A program made the position numbers and the translations under genes. Below are positions 9,529 through 16,753 of a DNA stretch of 64,000 bases, piece after piece. The DNA is from Nannocystis sp. (GTDB taxonomy: Bacteria; Myxococcota_A; Polyangia; Nannocystales; Nannocystaceae): positions 248,001 through 312,000 of the forward strand of contig NZ_JADJNN010000038.1 of NCBI RefSeq assembly GCF_016714285.1, read 5' to 3'. Below the pieces are notes generated by a model, which worked only from the letters and a program-made list of their open reading frames with translations, was not told where the DNA came from and searched no databases. Positions within the stretch are counted from its first letter, which is position 1. Each line of letters begins with the position of its first letter.

Positions 9529-10453
9529 TCACGGGGTCGCCTCCGCGGGGTCGGTGAGGGCGCGCAGCTCGAGGCAGGCGGCGCGGCGCGGCTGCGGGGC
9601 GTAGCCCTGCTCGGTCCAGGTGCCGCCGAGCAGGGGGGTCAGGCGGAGCAGGACCTCGTGCGGGCCGGGGGTGGTGGCGACGGCGAAGGCGACCCAGCCC
9701 TGGCTGTCGGTGAGGGTCCAGCGACCGACGGGGGCGTCGTCGATGCGGAGCTCGAGCAGGGCCGGGGCGTCGTTGCGGAGGCGGGCGTTGAAGTCGGCGA
9801 AGCCGAGGTGACCGCGGAGGGTCGTGCCGAGCTCGGCGCGGCGGGAGAGCTCGAGGGTGGCGCCGTCGTCGAGCTCGAGCGCGAGGCAGCGGCGCGGGCG
9901 GTAGGCGACCTCGCGGGTGGCGAGGGCGACGCTGCCCTGCTTGCACGACCATGTCCCGGAGGACAGGCGACAGGGGCCGCGGGCGTCGCGGAGGGTGAGG
10001 GCGGCGGGGTCGGCGAGCCAGTCGGTGATGAGGACGCCGGCGGCGGGCGCGAGGTAGTGGTGGAGGCGCAGTGGGCCGGATCGTCGCTGGCGAGCAGCTG
10101 CGGGGCGGGGAGCTCGGCGAGGTCGGTCTGGAGGTCGTCCGACCAGGCGCCGGCGTGCGGCGAGCCGGCCATGCCGAGCACGTGGAAGCGCGGGACGCCG
10201 TGGAGGTCGGGGCGGCGAGCGAGTCCCAGCCGCGCAAGGGTGGGAGATGCTGGCGGGCGCTGGGGCCGAGCCAGGGGGTGCCGAGGTAGACGGGCTCGCC
10301 GGGCGGGAGGGTCGCGAGGGCGAGGGCGGTAGCTTGCCAGACCTCGGGCGTGAGGCGGGCGCGGTAGGCACTGGCGGCGGCGAACCACTCGAGCGCGGCG
10401 ACGGCCGCGAGGACGGCCAGGGCGAGGCGGGCTGGCCGATGGGACAGGTTCAT
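9529..10453 (-). pseudogene. Unknown single-pass exported protein of the surface-glycan operon, frameshifted
   Basis: It starts at ATG 10453, overlapping the upstream stop (ATGA). The ATG is part of a half-palindrome (GGGACAGGTTCATG on the plus strand). One N-terminal hydrophobic segment (LALAVLAAVAALEWFAAAS) precedes a soluble domain with VFRVLGM-like, ITDWLADPAALTLRD and beta-rich GTTLRGHLGFADFNARLRNDAPALLELRIDD segments, which suggest a jelly-roll or carbohydrate-binding fold. Shifts are needed near 10215 and 10067. No family recognised. Co-transcription with glycosyltransferases suggests a surface polysaccharide role. Confidence 0.5.
9952..9967. repeat. Palindromic repeat within a coding region
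   Basis: TGTCCCGGAGGACAGG; read on the minus strand as CRLSSGTWS in the unknown exported protein. Confidence 0.7.
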
Positions 10454-13288
10454 GGGGCGGCCCCCGGGAGCTTGAGGTCGAGGCCGAAGCGGGGTGGGGC
10501 CTCGCCGCTGGTCTCGAGCTCGACGCGGAGGTCGACGGGGACGGCCTGCAATGCCGGCGGGACGGCGATGTCGTCGAGGTGGTTGCGGTCGGGGCGGTGG
10601 CGGACGGGGAGGTCGGCGAGCGGGGTCCAGTCGGCGGCGCCGTGAGGGCGGGCGGCGATGCGGAGGCGGTGGTTGCCGCGGCGGCGCAGCTTGGCGTCGT
10701 CGTCGTCGAGGGCGTACCAGCCGTCGAGGTTGGGGCCGAGCTGTACGTCCGGGAATGTCACTTCGGACATGCCCGATCGGCCAGGTCGGGCGAGGAGGGC
10801 GGGCAGGACCAGCATGTCGGTCTTGAGCGGGCCGGCGACGAAGTTGCGGGCCGCGCCGCGCTGGAGGCGAGCGCTGGCGAGGTCGTGCTCGCGGGCGGCG
10901 CCCTGGCGGTGGCGCAGGGCGGCGAGGGCGAGGCCGAGGACCAGCAGGCCGATGAGCAGGGCGGGGTGGGTGAGGCGGCGGGCCCAGGGGCGCAGGCGTG
11001 GGAGCAGCGGGCGGTGGCGCGTGAGGGCGGCGAGGCCGAGCAGGCCGAGCAGGCCGAGGCCGAGGCCGAGGATGTCGACGCGGCGCCAACGGTCGTAGCG
11101 CAGCTCGTAGCTGCCGTCGCGCGCGGGGGCGGCGATGAGGGTGGGCTCGCGGCCGTCGTCGCCGAGGGCCTTGCCGCCGCGCAGCTCGCCGGCGCGGCGC
11201 TGGGCCTGGGTGGCGGTGGGGCTGTCCCCGAGGACAGGTACCTCGTACCACTCGACGAGCTCGTCGGGGCTGCCGGCGGCCCCGGCGGGCGTGAAGTGGA
11301 GCTGCCAGCGTGGGTAGCCGGCGACGTGGAGGACCAGGCGGCTGCGCTCGTCGGTCACGCCGCGGACGCGGACCCGCAGGCCGTCGCCGGCGAGGGCGGG
11401 CTGCTCGACCGTGAGCTCGCCGCTGCCCTCGAGGTGGGCGAGGGGCTCGGGGTCGGCGAGCGCGAACACGTGGATCTGCCCGAACTGGGCCAGGCGGGTG
11501 GCGCCGGACGGGAGCATGTTGCTGGTGCTGACGAGGTAGCGGACGCCGAGGCGGCGCAGCAGCGCGGGGTCGCCGGACTCGGGCTTGTGGACGAAGTTGT
11601 CGCCGGGGGTGAAGCCCTGCTTGTAGCTCGGGGTGTGGGTGTAGACCGGCGAGTCCATGAACCAGTGGAGGTTGCGGTCGGCGCGGAAGCTGATGCGGTA
11701 GTCGGCGTCGCGGGCGTCCCAGGTGGCGCGGGCCCAGGCGAGGAAGGCGGCGTAGTCGGCGGCGAAGCGGGGCGCGCCGGGCATGCGCTGGGTCTGGATC
11801 TGGCCGACCTGGCCGCGCTGCATCTGGGCGCGGGTGTCGACGAGCTGCCAGAGGGCGAGGGCGAGGGCGAGGGCGGCGGCGAGGCCCGTGAGTGGGCGGC
11901 GGATGGCGCTTCGGACATGTCGGTTCGACCATGTTCGTACGGCCAGGTGGCATAGGCCGCCGAGGGCGGCGCCGGCGAGCAGGAAGAAGCCGGGCTTGGC
12001 GGCGATCAGGAAGCGCTGGTACTGGATGTGCTGGAAGCCGCCGGACAGCCAGTCGAGGCGCAGGCCCCAGAACAGGTCGGTGCTGGCGAGCAGCCAGTGG
12101 GCGACGGTCCACAGGGCGAAGAAGCGCAGCGGGGCGCGACCCAGGAGGGCCGCGGCGAGCAGGCCGAGGCTGGCGCAGTGGCCGACGGCGGTGGGCATAA
12201 ATTGCGTCCACTGGCCGTGGCTGGCCATGCGCAGCATGTCGGCGAGGGGGGCGTGCAGCCAGCCGTAGTTGGCCATCCAGCCGCGGTGGGCGCTCATCGG
12301 CAGCAGCCACCAGGCCGCCAGCGCGGCGCCGAGGGTCAGGGCGAGGGCGAGGTGGAGGGCGGTCTCGGCGAGCTGCGAGCGGCGTGGGCCACCGCGCAGG
12401 CCGACGGTGATGAAGTAGAGCGGGGCGCCGAGGGCCAGCATCATGAGCGCCATCGGGTGCGCGAGCAGGGCGCCGGCGGCGGCGAGGGTGGCGAGGGCGA
12501 GGTGGCGGCGGACGCTGTGGTCGCTGTCTCGTGGGACAGGTGGGGGCGGGTCGAGGCTGTCTGGAGGGACAGGTGACGACGCGCTGCCCGAAAGGACAGG
12601 TGGAGTCGTGCTGTCCGAAAGGACAGGTGATGCGGCGCGGGCGGCCAGGGCGAGCTCGGCGAAGGTGAGCCAGGCGAGGGCGGTGGCGAGGGTCTGCGGC
12701 CACACGCCGTAGAGCACGGTGTAGGTCCAGCCGCCCTCGCGGTAGGCGCCGACGTCGGCGAGGGCGAGCAGGGCGGCGCAGAGGCCGGGCACGGGGCCCC
12801 AGCCGAGGGCCCGGCCGCAGCGCAGCAGGGCGAAGCCCTGGGTCAGGAACACGAGGGTGAACAGGAGCGCGTAGGCCTGCGGCCAGTCGAGCAGGCCGAG
12901 GCTGAGGACGCGCAGGGCGAGCACGCCGAGGTCGCCGAGGACCGGGTAGAGCTCGCCGAGCGGGAAGCCGAAGAACCAGGTCGGGCTCCAGCCGACGAGG
13001 TGGCCGCCGGCCAGCTGCTCGCCGTAGAGGTAGACGCGGGTCAGGTGGACGGTGTGGTCGGCGGACAGCGGCATGACGCCGGTGGGGACCGGCCACAGCA
13101 GGTAGAGGCCGAACAGGGTGACCAGCAGGGCGGGCAGCCAGCGGGCGAGACGGCTGGCCCGAGAGACAGGTGTGTTTGGCCCTCGGGACAGGTGTGTTTT
13201 GGCTGGCCCGAGGGACAGGTGGCGCGGGGTCGGCTCGCGGGGCCAGGCTGTCCGGAGGGACAGGTGGGTGAGGGTCAGCGGCGGACAT
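10450..13288 (-). CDS. Large polytopic membrane protein, PTPS-related/YfhO-like, putative surface-glycan glycosyltransferase
   Basis: About 945 residues with some 12 transmembrane helices. Periplasmic-loop motifs HTVHLTRVYLYGEQL and WSPTWFFGFPLGELYPVLGDL resemble the 6-pyruvoyl-tetrahydropterin-synthase-related membrane domain and GT-C-like YfhO proteins. The C-terminal third is beta-rich (ELTVEQPALAGDGLRVRVRG). The best start is ATG 13288, which overlaps the methyltransferase stop. The first 35 codons are palindromic repeats (PVPPDS/PVPRAS peptides), and one shift near 13180 is then needed to join the main frame. A four-unit palindrome array at 12524-12628 adds a PVLSDS/PVLSGS/PVPPDS/PVPRDS insert between helices. 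Enzymatic activity is inferred from context only. Confidence 0.65.
10761..10789. repeat. Second repeat type (ACCTGGCCGATCGGGCATGTCCGAAG-like)
   Basis: On the minus strand it runs from ACCTGGCCGATCGGGC to ATGTCCGAAG. It shares its ends with repeats at 11908-11950 and 17323-17358. It encodes ARPGRSGMSE in the PTPS-related protein. Confidence 0.5.
11222..11239. repeat. Palindromic repeat within a coding region
   Basis: CTGTCCCCGAGGACAGGT; minus-strand reading VPVLGDSPT in the PTPS-related protein. Confidence 0.75.
11908..11950. repeat. Second repeat type, long form
   Basis: On the minus strand it opens with ACCTGGCCGTACGAACATGG and closes with GACATGTCCGAAGC. It is the longest copy of this second family and encodes VRTWSNRHVRSA in the PTPS-related protein. 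Confidence 0.5.
12524..12628. repeat. Array of four palindromic repeats, in frame in the PTPS-related gene
   Basis: Units at 12524-12541, 12557-12574, 12584-12601 and 12611-12628 have loops CGTG, GGAG, GAAA and GAAA. On the minus strand all four use one frame and give PVLSDS, PVLSGS, PVPPDS and PVPRDS separated by short linkers. Confidence 0.85.
13154..13265. repeat. Array of four palindromic repeats at the gene start
   Basis: Units end at about 13172, 13194, 13220 and 13265. Three of them have CTGGCC or TTGGCC in place of CTGTCC. They cover the first codons after ATG 13288 on the minus strand, and the frame changes between the first and second unit from the left. Confidence 0.75.
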
Positions 13289-13886
13289 CGCCCAGGATCA
13301 CCGTCCAGGGGAGGGGTCGACGCACGCGGAGCGCGTCGAGGCGGGTGGCGGCGAGGGTGAGGAGGGCGCGGCGGCTGAAGTGCTGGACGTGGCCGGGGGT
13401 GTTGCCGAGGGCGCGGAGGTAGCGGCCGCGGGCGAGGTTCAAGATCCGCCACACGGGCTCCCAGGGGGTCGAGATCAGGACCTGGCGGGCGGACACGCGG
13501 GCGAGCTCGGCGAGGCCGGCGGCGGGGTCGGCGAGGTGCTCGAGCACCTCGCAGCAGATCACGAGGTCGAAGCTCTGGTCCGGCCAGGGCAGGGCGTAGA
13601 TCGAGGCCTCGCGCAGGGCGAGTTGGGGGTCGAGGCTGGGGGCGGGGCGCAGGGCCACGTCGCAGGCCTCGAAGCGGTCGGGGCGGGCGCGGCGGATCAG
13701 GTGGTCGGCGAGCAGGCCCTCGCCGCAGCCGACCTCGAGCACGCTGCGGGCACCTGTCCCCTGGTACAGGTCAGTGACGGCGTCGGTGAAGCCGCGCATG
13801 AGGGCGCGGGCGATCGGGTTGCGGGTGTTGTACTTGTCGTAGACGTTGCCGACGATGTTGCCGGCGTCGACCCGCGGGGTGTTCAC
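13275..13886 (-). CDS. Class I SAM-dependent methyltransferase
   Basis: A 203-residue methyltransferase with motif I VLEVGCGEGLLADHL (residues about 49-63), an acidic post-motif (EACDVALRP), motif IV LVICCEVLEHLADP and motif VI-like RQVLISTPWEP. It belongs to the Methyltransf_11/UbiE-like group that often modifies sugars or lipids in glycan clusters. It starts at GTG 13886, overlapping the GT2 stop (GTGA), and its own end overlaps the next ATG, so translation is coupled. A complete palindrome (13751-13771) supplies the codons DLYQGTGARS directly before motif I. Confidence 0.85.
   Translation of the reverse strand: MNTPRVDAGNIVGNVYDKYNTRNPIARALMRGFTDAVTDLYQGTGARSVLEVGCGEGLLADHLIRRARPDRFEACDVALRPAPSLDPQLALREASIYALPWPDQSFDLVICCEVLEHLADPAAGLAELARVSARQVLISTPWEPVWRILNLARGRYLRALGNTPGHVQHFSRRALLTLAATRLDALRVRRPLPWTVILGDVRR
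13751..13771. repeat. Palindromic repeat inside the methyltransferase gene
   Basis: CACCTGTCCCCTGGTACAGGT, a near-perfect dyad with ACCTGT/ACAGGT arms. It is in frame directly upstream of SAM motif I. Confidence 0.85.
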
Positions 13887-14950
13887 GCGGGGTCTCCCGG
13901 GTGCAGGGCCAGGCGGCTGGGAGCCGCGAGCGCGGTGGCTTCGGACCAGGGCGTGGCGGTGGTGCGCTGGAGGCCGGGGATCGCCGGGCCGTCGCCGAGG
14001 CGACCGACCGCGAGGTCGAGCTGGCGCACCTGCACGAGCAGCTGCTCGCTGAGGCGGCGGTTGGCGGCGATGAGGTCGCCGAGCAGGGCCATGAGGCCGA
14101 CCAGGAAGGCGAGCACGACGGCGCCGACGCCGACGAGCAGGGATTCGGTGTGGCCGCTCTCCTGCGGCCAGCGGGCGGCGAAGTAGTAGAGGAAGCGGCC
14201 GCCGAGGCCGAGGCCGAGCAGGAGCAGCAGGAGGGCGACGAAGCCGAAGGTCTGGACCGGCCAGTACATGCTGTAGGCGCGGACGATGACGGCGGCGTTG
14301 CGGCGCACGTAGCCGCCGATCGATCGGAACAGGCGCGACGGGCGGGTCTGCGGGTTGGTCTCGACGGCGACGTTCTCGATGGCGAGGCCGGCGTGTCCGG
14401 CCTGGATGATCGTCTCCAGGGTGTAGGTGAAGCGGTTGTGGACGAACAGGGCGGCGGCGGCCTTGCGACCGATCGCCCGGAAGCCGCTGGTGGCGTCGCG
14501 CACGGCGGTGCCGCTGGCCCGGCGCACGACGTTGGAGCCCCAGCGCTGCAGCAGTCGCTTGAGCCAGGAGAAGTGGGCGAGGCTGTCGGTGCGGCGGTCG
14601 CCGACGACGATGTCGGCCCGGCCGGCGAGCACCGGCGCGACCAGGCGCGGGATGTCGGCGCCGCGGTACTGGTTGTCGGCGTCGGTGTTGACGATGATGT
14701 CGGCGCCGAGGTGGAGGCAGGCGTCGACGCCGGCGGCGTAGGCGACGGCGAGGCCGCGGTTGCGCGCGAAGCGGAGGACGTGGTGGGCGCCGAGCTGCTC
14801 GGCGAGCTCGGCGGTGCCGTCCGTGCTGCCGTCGTCGATGACGAGCACCTCGATGCTATCGATGCCGGGGATGCTGCGCGGGAGGTCGGCGAGGGTGGCC
14901 CCGAGGTGGTCCCGTTCGTTCAGGCAGGGGATCTGAATGATGAGCTTCAC
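13883..14950 (-). CDS. GT2 family glycosyltransferase with two C-terminal membrane helices (DPMS-like)
   Basis: A 355-residue enzyme starting at GTG 14950 (MKLIIQIPCLNERDHLG). GT-A motifs are VLVIDDGSTDGT (residues about 32-43), FARNRGLAVAYAAG and the DxD-like NTDADNQY (about 93-100), then GDRRTDSLAHFSW and DATSGFRAIGR, as in dolichyl/undecaprenyl-phosphate sugar transferases. Two C-terminal hydrophobic segments (VALLLLLLGLGLGG and VGVGAVVLAFLVGLMALLG) anchor it. It is the first gene of the coupled minus-strand operon and probably charges a polyprenyl phosphate used by the downstream GT-C enzymes. Confidence 0.85.
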   Translation of the reverse strand: MKLIIQIPCLNERDHLGATLADLPRSIPGIDSIEVLVIDDGSTDGTAELAEQLGAHHVLRFARNRGLAVAYAAGVDACLHLGADIIVNTDADNQYRGADIPRLVAPVLAGRADIVVGDRRTDSLAHFSWLKRLLQRWGSNVVRRASGTAVRDATSGFRAIGRKAAAALFVHNRFTYTLETIIQAGHAGLAIENVAVETNPQTRPSRLFRSIGGYVRRNAAVIVRAYSMYWPVQTFGFVALLLLLLGLGLGGRFLYYFAARWPQESGHTESLLVGVGAVVLAFLVGLMALLGDLIAANRRLSEQLLVQVRQLDLAVGRLGDGPAIPGLQRTTATPWSEATALAAPSRLALHPGDPA

Positions 14951-15092
14951 GGCCGCGGCGCCGTCGCTTGTACCACGCTCGTGCGGGCCCGGGCGCGGTG
15001 AAGGCCGTGGGCGAGAGGCCGCAGATCGGGCTGGGAGGGCCGTCGGGGCCCGTTGCGCGGGTTGCGCGAGCGACAGTGCGGGGCGGCCGGGG

Positions 15093-15098
15093 TAGGCT
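15093..15098 (+). promoter_or_regulatory. Candidate -10 (TAGGCT) of a leaderless start
   Basis: TAGGCT lies 8 nt before ATG 15107, with no Shine-Dalgarno. It fits the window-wide TAnnnT-N6-10-start pattern. Confidence 0.5.
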
Positions 15099-15106
15099 CC
15101 GGCGTC

Positions 15107-16753
15107 ATGGCTGCGATCGATTCCCTGCTCAAGTTGGTCGCGGCGCAGAAGGCCGACGCGATGATCGTGGCGTCCGAGCGGGTGCCCCTGCTCAAGAAGG
15201 GCGGGGCCGACGTGGCGCTGTCGATGCCGAAGGTCAGCCACGACATGGTGGCGATCTTCCTCGAGGACCTGGTCGACGCGGAGCAGCTGCAGGCGATCAA
15301 GCAGGGCGGGACGCTGCGCATCGCCCACAGCGTCGGCGACGAGCAGTTCTCGGCCGAGCTCAATGGTGAGGGCGGTCGCTTCCGCCTCGCGTTCTACTTG
15401 CAGAGGCCAGGCGGGCCGTCGCCGGCGCGGCGCGGGACCGGGGCGCCGAGCGGGCGCGACGTGACCGAGCCGCACCGCGCGGGTCGCGAGCTCGGGCTGC
15501 CCGTGCCGCCGCAGTCGCCGGTCTCGCCGCAACCGCCGCAACCGCCGCAACCGCCGCAGCCGCCGTTTCACGCGGCACCGCTGCGGCCGGCGGTGAGCGA
15601 GGCGCCGCCGCGAGCTGTCCTTGCGGACAGGTTGTCGGCGAGCGAGTCGGCGCCGCCGATCGCCTACCGCACGGCGTCCGAGAACGCGGGTGACCTGGTC
15701 GAGCTGGCGCTGCAGGCCCACCGCGACGGGGCGTCGGACCTGCTGCTGTCGACCGGCATGCCGGCGCGGATGCGGCTCGGGGGCGCGCTGCGGGAGACGG
15801 GGCTGACCTGCGACGCCGGCCAGATCCTCGCGCTGGCGGAGCTGGCGATGACGCCGGAGCGGCGGCACGAGCTCGAGCGCAGCGGCAGCGTCGACCTCGC
15901 GCTCGACCTGTCCCCGGGGCCAGGTGCGAGGGCGCTGCGCTTCCGCATCAACCTGTTTCGCCAGCAGCGCGGGCTGGCGGCGGCGATCCGGCCGGTGCGC
16001 TCAGAGTGCCCGACGCTGGCGCAGCTCGGGCTGCCGGACGAGTTTCGCCAGCTGGTGCAGTACCCGTCGGGGCTGGTGCTGATGACCGGACCGACCGGCT
16101 CGGGCAAGTCGACGACGCTGGCGGCGCTGATCGAGCAGGTGAACGTGAGCACGGCGAAGCACGTGATCACGCTCGAGGATCCGGTCGAGCTGCAGTACGT
16201 CAGCAAGCGGGCGCTGATCCACCAGCGCGAGGTCGGCACCGATGTCGAGAGCTTCGCGGCCGGGCTGCGGGCGGCGCTGCGCGAGGACCCGGACATCATC
16301 CTGGTCGGCGAGATGCGCGACCAGGACACGATCGCGGCGGCCCTGACGGCGGCGGAGACCGGGCACCTGGTGCTGTCGACGCTGCACAGCGGCAGCGCGG
16401 CGATGGCGATCGACCGCATCATCGACGTGTTCCCGGGGCCGAAGCAGCCGCAGGTGCGGCTGCAGCTGGCGGGCTCGCTGCGCGCGGTGGTCACCCAGGT
16501 GCTGCTGCCGAGCGCGCAGCTCGGGCGGGTGCCGGCCTACGAGAAGATGATCGTGACCGCGGCGGTGGCCAGCCAGATCCGCGAGGGCCGGGCGCATCAG
16601 ATCGCCAATCAGATCCAGACCGGGCGCGCCGAGGGCATGATGTCGCTCGAGCAGTCGCTGCTCGCGCTGCTGCGGGCGGGCAAGGTGAGCCTCGAGGCGG
16701 CCATGACGGTCGCACCCGATCCGGACGGGCTGCGCCGGGCGATGCGCGCCTGA
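15107..16753 (+). CDS. PilT-like type IV pilus ATPase with an extra N-terminal module
   Basis: A 548-residue secretion-type ATPase. The C-terminal half has Walker A GPTGSGKST (about 327-335), the Asp box ITLEDPVEL, Walker B EDPDIILVGEMRD (about 393-405) and the His box TGHLVLSTLHSG, all as in PilT retraction ATPases. Two N-terminal-domain-like modules are present: residues 1-105 (SLLKLVAAQKADAMIVASE..) and 205-315 (ELALQAHRDGASDLLLSTGM..). They are joined by a Pro/Gln linker built from a 9-bp CCGCAACCG repeat (about 15530-15560). Standard PilT has about 350 residues and one such module. The ATG 15107 start is backed by the TAGGCT element. Palindromes fall in the linker (RAVLADRLS) and in the second module (LALDLSPGPGAR). 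Confidence 0.85.
   Translation: MAAIDSLLKLVAAQKADAMIVASERVPLLKKGGADVALSMPKVSHDMVAIFLEDLVDAEQLQAIKQGGTLRIAHSVGDEQFSAELNGEGGRFRLAFYLQRPGGPSPARRGTGAPSGRDVTEPHRAGRELGLPVPPQSPVSPQPPQPPQPPQPPFHAAPLRPAVSEAPPRAVLADRLSASESAPPIAYRTASENAGDLVELALQAHRDGASDLLLSTGMPARMRLGGALRETGLTCDAGQILALAELAMTPERRHELERSGSVDLALDLSPGPGARALRFRINLFRQQRGLAAAIRPVRSECPTLAQLGLPDEFRQLVQYPSGLVLMTGPTGSGKSTTLAALIEQVNVSTAKHVITLEDPVELQYVSKRALIHQREVGTDVESFAAGLRAALREDPDIILVGEMRDQDTIAAALTAAETGHLVLSTLHSGSAAMAIDRIIDVFPGPKQPQVRLQLAGSLRAVVTQVLLPSAQLGRVPAYEKMIVTAAVASQIREGRAHQIANQIQTGRAEGMMSLEQSLLALLRAGKVSLEAAMTVAPDPDGLRRAMRA
15615..15632. repeat. Palindromic repeat in the PilT-like gene linker
   Basis: CTGTCCTTGCGGACAGGT, plus-strand reading AVLADRLS. 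Confidence 0.8.
15907..15925. repeat. Palindromic repeat in the PilT-like gene
   Basis: CCTGTCCCCGGGGCCAGGT, plus-strand reading DLSPGPGA between two predicted strands of the second N-terminal module. Confidence 0.65.

Larger units (their letters stand above)
7761..9532 (-). pseudogene. GT-C membrane glycosyltransferase (GT39/PMT-like), frameshifted
   Basis: It starts at GTG 9532, overlapping the stop of the upstream gene (GTGA). The N-terminus has a first transmembrane helix followed by YVRDEGIYFVASRHHAAWAAQ, with the acidic pair in the first periplasmic loop expected of GT-C enzymes. Further helices (HCFDVPVAAATLAVVLIYRRA, SIKLNALFIPVLLALHYVL, TKHWLTAYPFMALAAATAF) follow. The frame is lost in a palindrome-rich stretch around 9080-8960 and again near 8697. 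In-frame palindromes at 8401-8440 give the peptide pair PRDT/PSDT. It likely transfers a sugar from a polyprenyl-phosphate donor at the periplasmic face. Acceptor unknown. Confidence 0.7.
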
